Source: Pseudomonadota bacterium (GTDB lineage: Bacteria; Pseudomonadota; Gammaproteobacteria; Burkholderiales; Burkholderiaceae_C). Taken from it: a DNA stretch of 52,293 nt. The notes below the pieces were generated by a model, which did not search any database, was not told the DNA's origin, and was given only the letters and a program-made list of their open reading frames with translations. Below are positions 17,662-25,560 of the stretch, one piece after another; the first letter of the stretch is position 1; each line of letters opens with the position of its first letter. The translations under genes and the position numbers were made by a program. The stretch is from assembly GCA_021848345.1 (NCBI GenBank), contig JAJZUV010000021.1:1-52293 (forward strand), read 5' to 3'.

Positions 17662-18468
17662 ATGAGATTCCCGACCCTGTTCGTATCCCACGGCGGTGGC
17701 CCCTGGCCCTGGATGCGCGACACCTGGCATGGAGCCTACGACCGCCTGGCCGCGGCCTTGCGCGGCTTGCCCGAGGAGATCGGCGCCCACCCACGCGCCG
17801 TGCTGATGATCTCCGCGCACTGGGAGGCCGAGGAGTTCACGGTGCAGTCGAATCCCGCGCCGGGCATGATCTACGACTACGGCGGATTCCCCGCCCACAC
17901 CTACAGCATCCGCTACCCCGCTCCCGGCTCGCCGGAGCTGGCGCGACGCGTGCAGGCGCTGCTCGGAACGAGCGGCATTCGGAGCGCCGAGGACCCGCAG
18001 CGCGGCTTCGACCACGGCATGTACGCGCCGATGGCCGTGGCCTATCCCGAGGCCGACATGCCCACGGTGCAGCTGTCGCTGCGTCGCGGTCTGGATCCCG
18101 AGCAGCACCTGGCGCTGGGCCGCGCGCTCGCCCCGCTGCGCGACGAGGGCGTGCTGATCATCGGCAGCGGCCTGAGCTACCACAACCTGCGCGCCTTCGG
18201 GCCGGCGGGCGGCCCGGCCTCGGCCGCCTTCGACCGCTGGCTCGACACCTCGCTGGCCGAAACCGGCGCCGCGCGCTCGGCGGCGCTGACCGCCTGGCAG
18301 TCGGCCCCCTCGGCGCGCCAGGCGCACCCGCGGGAGGAACACCTGCTGCCGCTGATGGTCGCCGTCGGCGCGGCCGAACACGAGGCCGCGGTGCGCGACT
18401 ACCACGAGGATGACTTCTTCGGAGCGCTTTCGGTGTCGAACTGGCGCTTCGGCGAACCGGCGCGGTGA
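17662..18468 (+). CDS. Class III extradiol dioxygenase, DODA type
   Basis: A 268-residue LigB-superfamily enzyme of the YgiD/4,5-DOPA dioxygenase type. Metal and catalytic histidines appear in VSHGGG (near residue 10), ISAHWE (near 53), FDHGMY (near 118) and LSYHNL (near 173). It would open a catechol-type ring with molecular oxygen at a non-haem metal. The start has AGGA upstream. Physiological substrate is not certain; members act on DOPA, caffeate-like catechols or related diols, which would fit the nearby hydroxycinnamate-type operon. It is followed by a strong GC hairpin. Confidence 0.88.
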   Translation: MRFPTLFVSHGGGPWPWMRDTWHGAYDRLAAALRGLPEEIGAHPRAVLMISAHWEAEEFTVQSNPAPGMIYDYGGFPAHTYSIRYPAPGSPELARRVQALLGTSGIRSAEDPQRGFDHGMYAPMAVAYPEADMPTVQLSLRRGLDPEQHLALGRALAPLRDEGVLIIGSGLSYHNLRAFGPAGGPASAAFDRWLDTSLAETGAARSAALTAWQSAPSARQAHPREEHLLPLMVAVGAAEHEAAVRDYHEDDFFGALSVSNWRFGEPAR

Positions 18469-18488
18469 CGCCGTGACACGGCGCCCGA

Positions 18489-18516
18489 CGCGTGGCGGCG
18501 GCCCCGCCGTCACGCG
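18489..18516. terminator. GC-rich hairpin between convergent genes
   Basis: Arms CGCGTGGCGGCG and CGCCGTCACGCG pair at 11 of 12 positions with one possible G-T wobble and a 4-base loop. It lies in the 56-base gap between the dioxygenase stop (18468) and the convergent M20 hydrolase stop (18525). There is no T-run, so it would be a bidirectional RNA-end structure rather than a textbook terminator. Confidence 0.55.
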
Positions 18517-18524
18517 CCGCGGCG

Positions 18525-19775
18525 CTATCGACCAGGCGCGGCGCTCAGCAGATCCAGCAGCGTGCGCGCGACCACCTTGGTGGCCCCGCGCAGGTCGTCC
18601 AGGCGGATGTGTTCGTCGGCGCGCTTGGCATTGGACTCGCGCACCGTGCGCGGTCCGGCTCCATAGATCGCCGCGGGCACGCCGCGTTCGCTGTACAGAC
18701 GCACGTCCGTGTACAGCGGCGTACCGGTGACGGGAATCGGCTCGCCGAAGATCTGCTCGGCGTTGCGCTGCAGCGCCCGCACAAGCTCCCGGTTCCCCTC
18801 CAGCGGCCTGAGCGCATGGGCCAGCAGCAGGCGCCGCACCTCCACGCGAATGCCGGGCTGGCGCGCCGCGACCTGCGCGATGCCCTCGCGCAGCGCCGCT
18901 TCGACCCGCACCGGGTCCTCCTCGGGGATCATGCGCCGATCCAGCCGGAACACCACCTTGCCGGGTACGACGTTGGTGTTGGTGCCGCCCTCGATGGTGC
19001 CGACGTTCAGGTACGGATGATCGATGCCCGGCACCTGCGAACGCTGCTCGCGCAAGCCGCGATTGAGCTCGTACAGCATGCCCAGGATGGCCACGGACGC
19101 CTGCAGCGCGTCGAATCCGCTGTGCGGAATCGCCGCGTGCGCCATCACCCCGTGCACCGTCACCTCCAGTTGCAGGCAACCGTTGTGGGCGGTCACGACC
19201 TGATAGGAGAAACCGGCGCCGATCTCCAGGTCCGGGCGGCTCAAGCCCTGCTCGAGCAGCCAGCCCGGGCCCAGCTCGCCCCCGTATTCCTCGTCGTAGG
19301 TGAAGTGCAACTCGACGCCACCGCACAGCGGCAGGCCCAGGGATTCCAATGCGCGCAGCGCGAAGCTGTAGGTGCTGAAATCGCTCTTGCTGACCGCGCT
19401 GCCGCGGCCATAGAGCTTGCCGTCGACGATCTGCGCGCCGTAGGGTTCGCGGCTCCAGCCCTCGCCCGCCGGCACGGCGTCGCCGTGCGCGTTGAGCGCG
19501 ATCACCGGCCCGCCGGCGCCGTAGCGCCGACGCACGATCAGGTTGGTGATCGAGCGCAGGCCCCGCGCCTGCACCCGCTGCGCCGGCACCGCATGGCGCT
19601 CCACGTCCAGGCCGAAGGACTCCAGCCATTGCGCGGTGCGCTCGGCGTGCGGCGCATTGTCTCCGGGCGGCGTGTCGCAGGGCAGGCGCACCAGATCCTG
19701 CAGCATGCGGATCTGCTCGTCGAAATGGTCGTCGACCCATCGATCCAGGGCCGCGTGACGGGAAGTACTCAGCAT
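18525..19775 (-). CDS. M20 family metallohydrolase (ArgE/DapE-like)
   Basis: A 416-residue peptidase M20 protein. Metal-site segments are ALNAHGDAVP (H97, D99) and FTYDEEYGG (E162/E163). The usual GRGxxDxKG motif reads GRGSAVSKSD (from residue 123), so the position of the bridging aspartate is Val 128; an Asp sits four residues later. It should cleave an amide (deacylase, carbamoylase or dipeptidase type). It is the last gene of the importer operon; its start overlaps the stop of the amidohydrolase gene by 7 bases. The motif change either marks a subfamily or alters activity. Confidence 0.85.
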   Translation of the reverse strand: MLSTSRHAALDRWVDDHFDEQIRMLQDLVRLPCDTPPGDNAPHAERTAQWLESFGLDVERHAVPAQRVQARGLRSITNLIVRRRYGAGGPVIALNAHGDAVPAGEGWSREPYGAQIVDGKLYGRGSAVSKSDFSTYSFALRALESLGLPLCGGVELHFTYDEEYGGELGPGWLLEQGLSRPDLEIGAGFSYQVVTAHNGCLQLEVTVHGVMAHAAIPHSGFDALQASVAILGMLYELNRGLREQRSQVPGIDHPYLNVGTIEGGTNTNVVPGKVVFRLDRRMIPEEDPVRVEAALREGIAQVAARQPGIRVEVRRLLLAHALRPLEGNRELVRALQRNAEQIFGEPIPVTGTPLYTDVRLYSERGVPAAIYGAGPRTVRESNAKRADEHIRLDDLRGATKVVARTLLDLLSAAPGR

Positions 19776-21526
19776 GACGCGCAAAAGTCCTCGAGCAATC
19801 GTTGAAAGGCCTGGCAGGCGAGGTGCAGATCGTCCGCGGTGCTCGACTCCAGCGCGTTGTGGCTGATTCCTCCATGGGCGCCGCGCACGAACAACATCGC
19901 CTGCGGCAGCAGCCTGTGCATTTTCATCGCGTCGTGCCCGGCGCCGCTGGACATGCGCAGCACAGGCACGCCCAGGCCCTCCAGCGCGCGCTCCCAGCGC
20001 GCCTGCAGGCCCGGATCGCTGGGGGCGGCCGGCTCCCGCAGGGTCTCGCGCAACTCCATGCGCAGCCCGCGGCGCGCGCACACCTCGCGCAGGCCGACGT
20101 CGATCTGGCTGCGCACGCGGTCGCGAAGGGCATCGCCGGGCGCGCGCACGTCCAGGCTGAAACGGCAGCGTCCCGGCACCACGTTGACCGAACCTCCCGG
20201 CACCTCCAGCTGGCCGACGGTGGCCACCGCGCCCGGCGCCTGCGCGGCGCTGCGCTCGGCCAGCAGAATCAGCTCGGCCACCGCGCAGGCGGCATCGCGC
20301 CGCGCGTCCATGGGCGTCGTACCCGCATGCGCGGCCATGCCGACGACCTCGCCCACCGCGCGCGCACTGGCGTTGATGGAGTGCACGATGCCCAGCGGCA
20401 GGTCGAGCGACTCGAGCACCGGCCCCTGCTCGATGTGCACCTCGACGAAACCCAGATAGCGCGCCGGGTCCCGACGCAGCGCGCGAATCGCCTCCATGGT
20501 CCCCGGAAGCCCGGCCTCGGCCATGGCCTCGCGCAGGCGCACGCCGTGCTCGTCACGCAACTCCAGCCAGGCCGGATCGAAGCCGCCGACCAGGGCGCTG
20601 GAGCCGAGGAAGGCGGCCTGGAAGCGTTGCCCCTCCTCCTCGGCAAAGCCGACCACCTCGAGGCCGAAGGGCAGGCGCCTGCGGACTCGCGCCAGCTCGC
20701 GCACGCCGAGCATCGGCACCAGGATGCCCACGCGTCCGTCGAGTCGCCCGGCATCGCGCACCGTGTCGTAGTGGCTTCCGGTCAGCAGCCGGGGCGCGTC
20801 GCGGCGCTCGGCATGGTAGATGCCGACCACGTTCCCGAGCGCATCGAGATGCACCTCGTCGAAGCCGCATTCGACCATCCATTGGCGCAGCCGTGCCGCG
20901 CACGCGCGGTGCGCCGCGCTGAGGTAGGTGACGGTGAGCTTGCCCTGGGCCTGCCACGGCGGCTCGCTGTGCTCGGCCAGCAGCTCGCACCATTCCAGCA
21001 CCTGCTCGCCCAGCAGCGGCCGCAGCCCAAGGCGGCGGTTCAGACGCAGCTCGGCGATGCGGTGGATCTGGCGCAGGCTGTGCGCCAGTTCGAGCTCCGT
21101 CGGGTTGTCGAGCCGGCGCCGCAGGTCCTCGAGCATCTGTGCCGTGGCCGAACCGCGCGCGGACGGCGCCGGGGCCTCCGGCACGAAGGGCCAGCCGAGG
21201 CGGGCCGCGTAGGCGTCGCCGAGTTCGCGCAGGCGTGCCACGTCCGCGGGACTCGCCCGCATCGGCCCCGCAGCATCGGCGCTCGCCGCCAGCCTCGCTT
21301 CGACACCATCCCGGAGATCCGCGCCTGCCCGCAGCAGCGCGACCTGCTCGTCGCGCGAGGCCTCGCGCACGATCCGCGCCAGGCACGCCTTCAGCGCGGC
21401 CGCCGACGTGAAGGGGCGCGCCGGCCAGGCGCGCTCGGCGAGCCAGGGCGCGGACCCGTAGAGCTCGTCGACCAGCGCGACGAAACCGGCGCGCGTGGGG
21501 ATCTGGTGCGCAAGGCTCTCCGACAT
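19769..21526 (-). CDS. Fusion of degenerate OHCU-decarboxylase domain and allantoate amidohydrolase-like domain
   Basis: A 585-residue two-domain protein. Residues 1-165 match the UraD (2-oxo-4-hydroxy-4-carboxy-5-ureidoimidazoline decarboxylase) fold: APWLAERAWPARPF and the late YAARLGWPFV. The active-site HPDLA is replaced by GADLR (68-72) and the S-x-x-EQ segment is absent, so decarboxylation is doubtful. Residues 175-585 are an M20 hydantoinase/carbamoylase domain with intact ligands: H252 and D263 (GSHYDTV, RLDG), EEEGQRF, EVHIEQGP and ISHNALES. It should hydrolyse a ureido or carbamoyl compound such as allantoate. Start at 21526 has AAGGTGAG upstream; a longer start at 21580 overlaps the GntR stop. 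Confidence 0.88.
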   Translation of the reverse strand: MSESLAHQIPTRAGFVALVDELYGSAPWLAERAWPARPFTSAAALKACLARIVREASRDEQVALLRAGADLRDGVEARLAASADAAGPMRASPADVARLRELGDAYAARLGWPFVPEAPAPSARGSATAQMLEDLRRRLDNPTELELAHSLRQIHRIAELRLNRRLGLRPLLGEQVLEWCELLAEHSEPPWQAQGKLTVTYLSAAHRACAARLRQWMVECGFDEVHLDALGNVVGIYHAERRDAPRLLTGSHYDTVRDAGRLDGRVGILVPMLGVRELARVRRRLPFGLEVVGFAEEEGQRFQAAFLGSSALVGGFDPAWLELRDEHGVRLREAMAEAGLPGTMEAIRALRRDPARYLGFVEVHIEQGPVLESLDLPLGIVHSINASARAVGEVVGMAAHAGTTPMDARRDAACAVAELILLAERSAAQAPGAVATVGQLEVPGGSVNVVPGRCRFSLDVRAPGDALRDRVRSQIDVGLREVCARRGLRMELRETLREPAAPSDPGLQARWERALEGLGVPVLRMSSGAGHDAMKMHRLLPQAMLFVRGAHGGISHNALESSTADDLHLACQAFQRLLEDFCASC

Positions 21527-21579
21527 GCCCGACTCACCTTGCGGGCGTCGGCGCCCGAAGGCGGCGCGCGAGCGCGACA

Positions 21580-22287
21580 TCAGCGTGCGCCATGCCCGAG
21601 CGCCTCGCGCAGGTCCGCGCCGGCCGTGCGGGGGTGATACAGCAGCGAATCCTCGGTGGCCACCAGATGCTGCTCCATCAGGCTGCGTGCGCGCGGCGCA
21701 TCCCGCGCCTCCAGGGCCTCCAGGATGGCGACATGCTCCTGCGAGGAATGCTGCGCGGCGCGCGAGGATTGATACATCAGCGTGATCAGCGCGCAGCGCG
21801 AGATCAGCTCCGAGAGCAGCTGCGCCAGCACGTCCAGCCCCACGAGGCGGGCCATCGACACATGGAAGTCCCCCAGCAGGCGCGTGCGCCCGCGCACGTC
21901 GGTGCGCACCACCATTTCCTGCTCGCGCTCGATGTGGTCGCGCAGGGCACGGAAGTCCGTCTCCGTGGCCTTGTCGCAAAAGACCTCGACAAGGTACTGC
22001 TCCATGTGACGTCGCACCGCGAACACCTGGCGCGCCTCCTCGACCGACGGCGCCGCGATGAAGGCACCGCGCGCCGGCTCGAGCGTGACCAGTTGATCCC
22101 GGGCGAGCTGGAACAGGGCCTGGCGCACGATGGTGCGCGATACGCCGTAGATGCCGGCCAGTGTCTGCTCGGTCAGCTTCGCCCCGGGCGCCAGGCGATG
22201 TTCGACGATCGCCGCGGTGATGGCCTCGACGATCATGCCGGTAGGATTGGGCGCGGGCGCGGCGGGCGCGCGGGGGCGTGTGTTCAT
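21580..22287 (-). CDS. GntR family regulator, FCD (FadR-like) type
   Basis: A 235-residue protein. The N-terminal winged HTH reads LAPGAKLTEQTLAGIYGVS then TIVRQALFQLARDQLV, the GntR signature. The C-terminal all-helical FCD domain contains the helices with ligand residues such as FHVSMARLVG and the late SQEHVAILEALEARD. Its start overlaps the ATPase stop by 4 bases (ATGA), so it is cotranscribed with the transporter it probably controls. The likely operator is the 16-bp palindrome upstream of the first operon gene. Confidence 0.9.
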   Translation of the reverse strand: MNTRPRAPAAPAPNPTGMIVEAITAAIVEHRLAPGAKLTEQTLAGIYGVSRTIVRQALFQLARDQLVTLEPARGAFIAAPSVEEARQVFAVRRHMEQYLVEVFCDKATETDFRALRDHIEREQEMVVRTDVRGRTRLLGDFHVSMARLVGLDVLAQLLSELISRCALITLMYQSSRAAQHSSQEHVAILEALEARDAPRARSLMEQHLVATEDSLLYHPRTAGADLREALGHGAR

Positions 22288-23045
22288 GACTGCACGTGCC
22301 GCAGGAACTGCCGGAGTTCGGGAGTGCGCGGCGACTCGAAGACATCCCCCGGCGCGCCGCTTTCGTGAATGCGGCCCTCATGCATGAACACGACCCGGTC
22401 CGACACGCGGCGTGCGAAGCCCATCTCGTGGGTCACCATGGCCAGGGTCATGCCGTCCTGGGCCAGGGCCTCGATCACCCGCAGCACCTCGCCCACCAGC
22501 TCCGGATCGAGCGCCGAGGTGATCTCGTCGCACAGCAGCACCGAGGGCTGCATGGCCAGCGCGCGCGCGATGGCCACGCGCTGCTGCTGCCCGCCCGAGA
22601 GCTGGTCCGGGGCGGCGTCGAACTTGTGTTCCAGCCCGACCCGCGACAACAGCTCGCGGGCCTCGCGCGCGGCCTGCGCACGCGGCGTGTTGCGCACCAG
22701 CGCCGGCGCCAGCATGACGTTGCGCCCGACGCTGAGATGCGGGAACAGGTGGAAGCCCTGGAAGATCATGCCCACGCGGCGGCGCAACTCGCGCAGCGAC
22801 TTCGCGTCGTGGGCCTGCACGGTCTGGCCCTCGACGGTCAACTCGCCGACGTCCAGGGTCTCGAGTCCGTTGATGCATCGCAGCAGGGTACTCTTGCCCG
22901 AGCCGCTGCGGCCGATGATCGAGACCACCTCGCCGGAGGCGATGTCGAGGTCGATGCCCTTGAGCACCTCGGTGTCGCCGAATCGCTTGTGCAACCCGCG
23001 GATGCGCACGGCCGCGCGGGCGCCGGAAGACTCAGCGGGGAGCAT
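22284..23045 (-). CDS. Polar amino-acid ABC transporter ATP-binding protein
   Basis: A 253-residue GlnQ-like ATPase. Walker A is GRSGSGKST, the Q-loop region is GMIFQGFHLFPH, the signature is LSGGQQQR, Walker B is VLLCDEIT, and the switch His is in MVTHEMGFAR. It energises import with the two permeases encoded just upstream. Its start lies 14 bases inside the preceding permease gene and its stop overlaps the GntR start, so expression is coupled. Confidence 0.93.
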   Translation of the reverse strand: MLPAESSGARAAVRIRGLHKRFGDTEVLKGIDLDIASGEVVSIIGRSGSGKSTLLRCINGLETLDVGELTVEGQTVQAHDAKSLRELRRRVGMIFQGFHLFPHLSVGRNVMLAPALVRNTPRAQAAREARELLSRVGLEHKFDAAPDQLSGGQQQRVAIARALAMQPSVLLCDEITSALDPELVGEVLRVIEALAQDGMTLAMVTHEMGFARRVSDRVVFMHEGRIHESGAPGDVFESPRTPELRQFLRHVQS

Positions 23046-23682
23046 GGTATTTCCTTTCGAGTGCGCGACTGATCGCGGAGATCGGGTAGCAGATGCAAAA
23101 GTACAGCGCCGCGACCAGGGCATAGACCTGCAACGGGCGGAAGCTGGCGTTGGCGATCATCGAGCCCGCCCGGGTGAGCTCGACGAAGCCGATCACCGAG
23201 GCCAGCGCGGTGCCCTTGACCACCTGCACCGCGAAGCCCACGGTGGGCGCGATGGACACGCGCAGCGCCTGCTGCAGCACGACGTGCCGCAACTGCTGGC
23301 CGAAGCCCAGGCCCAGGCTGGCCGAGGCCTCCCACTGGCCGCGCGGCACCCCCTCGACGCAGCCGCGCCAGATCTCGGTCAGGAAGGCGCTGGAGTACAG
23401 GACCAGCGCGAGTGCCGCGGCGCTCCACTGCGAGACCTCGAAGCCCAGCACACCGAGCCCGAAGTAGACGATGAACAGCTGCATCAGCAGAGGCGTGCCC
23501 TGGAACAGCTGCACGTAGCCCTGCACGATCCGCGTGACCACGGTGCCCCCACGCAGGCGCGCGAGCAGCAGCAGCGCGCCGGCCAGGCCGCCGCCCGCGA
23601 ACGCGATCAACGAAAGCGCCAGGGTCCAGCGCGCGGCCAGCAGCAGGTCGCGCACCATGTCCCAGAGTGTGAAGTGCACCAT
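23032..23682 (-). CDS. Polar amino-acid ABC transporter permease (second)
   Basis: A 216-residue inner-membrane permease of the HisM/GlnP family with about five hydrophobic helices. The conserved motif FQGTPLLMQLF and the EAA-type loop EASASLGLGFGQQLRHVVLQQALR are present. It forms the channel together with the other permease, three bases upstream. Starts MVHFTLWDMVRDLL, a normal short cytoplasmic leader. Confidence 0.93.
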   Translation of the reverse strand: MVHFTLWDMVRDLLLAARWTLALSLIAFAGGGLAGALLLLARLRGGTVVTRIVQGYVQLFQGTPLLMQLFIVYFGLGVLGFEVSQWSAAALALVLYSSAFLTEIWRGCVEGVPRGQWEASASLGLGFGQQLRHVVLQQALRVSIAPTVGFAVQVVKGTALASVIGFVELTRAGSMIANASFRPLQVYALVAALYFCICYPISAISRALERKYHAPR

Positions 23683-23685
23683 GGT

Positions 23686-24342
23686 TCAACGTCGAAAGGC
23701 CAGGCTCTTGCCGACGCGCGCGAGCAACTGGCGCACGGCGATGGACAGCAGCAGGTAGGCGACGGCCGCCACGGTGTACGCCTCGAAGCTGCGGAAGCTG
23801 CGCGAGGCAATCAGATAGGTGGCATAGGACAGCTCGGGCGTCGAGATCTGGCTGCAGACCGCCGAGCCCAGCATCACGATGATGACCTGACCGGTCAGCG
23901 CGGGCCAGACACGACGCAGCGCCGGCGGCAGCACCACGTGCACGAAGGACTGGCCCCTGCTCAGCGCCAGGCTGGCGGCCGCCTCGAGCTGGCCGCGCGG
24001 AATCGACTGGATGCCGGCGCGCACGATCTCGGCCGCGTAGCCCGCGAGGTTCGCGGTCATCGCCAGCACGGAGGCCTCGGCCGGCGACAGCCGCAGGCCC
24101 AGGCTGGGCAGGCCGAAGAACACGAAGAACAGCTGGACGATGAACGGCGTGTTGCGGATGCCCTCGACGTACACGCCGGTGACGGCGCGCAGCAGCGCGC
24201 TGCGCCCGGCACGCGCCCAACCCAGCGCGATGCCCAGCGCCAGGCCGAGCAGCGTGCTGAGCAGGGTCAGGCCCGCGGTCCACGCCAGACCGGAGAGCAG
24301 CAGCGGCCATTGCCGCAGCACGCTGAGGAAGTCGAGGTCCAT
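23686..24342 (-). CDS. Polar amino-acid ABC transporter permease (first)
   Basis: A 218-residue permease paralogous to its downstream neighbour. It shows the HisQ/GlnP features EGIRNTPFIVQLFFVFFGLP and an EAA loop, EAAASLALSRGQSFVHVVLPPALRR read over the ATPase contact site. Hydrophobic helices lie near 15-40, 58-78, 88-108 and 185-205. It begins 30 bases after the binding-protein stop and ends 3 bases before the second permease. Confidence 0.93.
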   Translation of the reverse strand: MDLDFLSVLRQWPLLLSGLAWTAGLTLLSTLLGLALGIALGWARAGRSALLRAVTGVYVEGIRNTPFIVQLFFVFFGLPSLGLRLSPAEASVLAMTANLAGYAAEIVRAGIQSIPRGQLEAAASLALSRGQSFVHVVLPPALRRVWPALTGQVIIVMLGSAVCSQISTPELSYATYLIASRSFRSFEAYTVAAVAYLLLSIAVRQLLARVGKSLAFRR

Positions 24343-24372
24343 GACGGTTTCAGGCGTCGGCCCGCGACGGGC

Positions 24373-25176
24373 TCACTGGGGCAGCTTGCCGGCCGGACGG
24401 CCCAGCCAGTGCTCGGAGAGCTTGTCGAGTTCGCCGTCGGCCTTGGCGTGGTCGACGATCGCGTTCACGCGCGCCAGCAGCGCGGGCTGGTTTTTCGCCA
24501 TCCCGATGAAATTCGGCGAGTCCTTGAGCACGAACTTGAGTTGCGCGTGCAGATCGGGGTTGTGCTGGATCATGGTCGCGGCCACGGAAACCCCGGTGGC
24601 CACGAGCTCGACCTGGCCCGACACGAAGGCCGAGATGGTCGAGGCGTTGTCCCCGAAGCGCTGGATCCGGGTGCTCGCGGGCGCGACCTTGGTGAGCTGG
24701 ATGTCCTCCACCGAACCGCGGGTCACCGCGATGCTCTTGCCGGCCAGCTGGGCCGGATCGTGGATGCTCATCGAGCTCGGGCCGTAGACGGCCAGGAAGA
24801 ACGGCGAATAGGCGTGGCTGAAATCGATGACCTTGGCCCGCTCCGCGGTCTTGCCCAGCGTGGAGATCACCAGCTCGACCTTGCCGGACTGCAGGTACGG
24901 AATGCGGTTGGAACTGGTCGCGGGAACCAGCTCGGCCTTCACGTGAAGCTGCCGCGCGACGTATTCGGCCATGGAGACGTCCAGGCCCTGCGGCTTCATG
25001 GAACTGTCGACGAAGCCGTACGGGGGGAAGTCCGTCGGGATCGCCACGCGCAGGACCTTCTCGTGCTCGATGCGCGCGAGGTCGTCGGCCGCGCTCGCCG
25101 GGGCGAGCGTGGCGGCGAAGGCTACCGCGCCGAACAAGGTCTGCAGCAGGGCGAGGGCGGGAATGCGGCGATTCAT
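24373..25176 (-). CDS. Periplasmic substrate-binding protein of ABC importer
   Basis: A 267-residue SBP_bac_3 (family 3) protein. A signal peptide covers about residues 1-30 (ending PASAADD). The mature domain starts EKVLRVAIPTDFPPYGF, the standard first strand and ligand loop, with GLDVSMAEYVARQL and the AVTRGSVEDIQL hinge region. It would capture an amino acid or amino-acid-like ureide in the periplasm for the two permeases. First gene of the seven-gene operon. The ligand is not decided by the sequence, but the two hydrolases downstream suggest a carbamoyl or ureido compound. Confidence 0.92.
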   Translation of the reverse strand: MNRRIPALALLQTLFGAVAFAATLAPASAADDLARIEHEKVLRVAIPTDFPPYGFVDSSMKPQGLDVSMAEYVARQLHVKAELVPATSSNRIPYLQSGKVELVISTLGKTAERAKVIDFSHAYSPFFLAVYGPSSMSIHDPAQLAGKSIAVTRGSVEDIQLTKVAPASTRIQRFGDNASTISAFVSGQVELVATGVSVAATMIQHNPDLHAQLKFVLKDSPNFIGMAKNQPALLARVNAIVDHAKADGELDKLSEHWLGRPAGKLPQ

Positions 25177-25560
25177 GGCGAGTGCTCCGGAAGTTTCGAG
25201 AGGTCTGGGCGCGAGGCGGCATGCCGGGGGCGTCGCAGGGATTGCATGCAATCCGTGTGCCAACTCCACGCAATCCGGTATGCAGGCGCCGTCGCCCGGG
25301 GGCGCTCGGCGCGGCCATGGGGATGCGCACCGCCGAGGTGCGCCGCCGCGGTGCGCGCGCACCATCGCGGCCTCGGCCGCACCATGCCCGGCCGTCCCGC
25401 GCATGCAAGGTTGCCGGGAGCACGTCGAGGCCTCCGCGCGCGCCCTACCATCCGTCCGGCAAGGGCCATGATCCCTGTCCACATCGCCATCGAACACCGC
25501 CGGCTCCGCGGACCGAGAAGGTCCGCGGGCCGGCCCTTTCCCAGCCACACGGAGCGCCGC
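25177..25560. other. Divergent intergenic region between importer operon and YhaO-like gene
   Basis: These 384 bases hold no supported gene. They should contain the promoters of the importer operon (minus) and of the nuclease-ATPase pair (plus). A perfect palindrome lies at 25239-25254, and part of it is echoed at 25269-25278 (GCAATCCGGT). The rest is GC-rich without further repeats that I could see. Confidence 0.6.
25239..25254. promoter_or_regulatory. Perfect 16-bp palindrome, probable GntR operator
   Basis: GGATTGCATGCAATCC is a perfect dyad 62 bases upstream of the binding-protein start. Its size and AT-containing core fit FadR/FCD-type operators, and the only regulator in the operon is the GntR protein at 21580-22287. 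Direct observation: the dyad. Inference: the binding partner. Confidence 0.65.

Noticed and set aside
22369..25560. Upstream part of a plus-strand open frame leading into the YhaO-like gene
   Set aside because: The real protein starts at 25561 with the metal-site strand; the preceding thousand codons run antisense to the transporter genes and have no domain.
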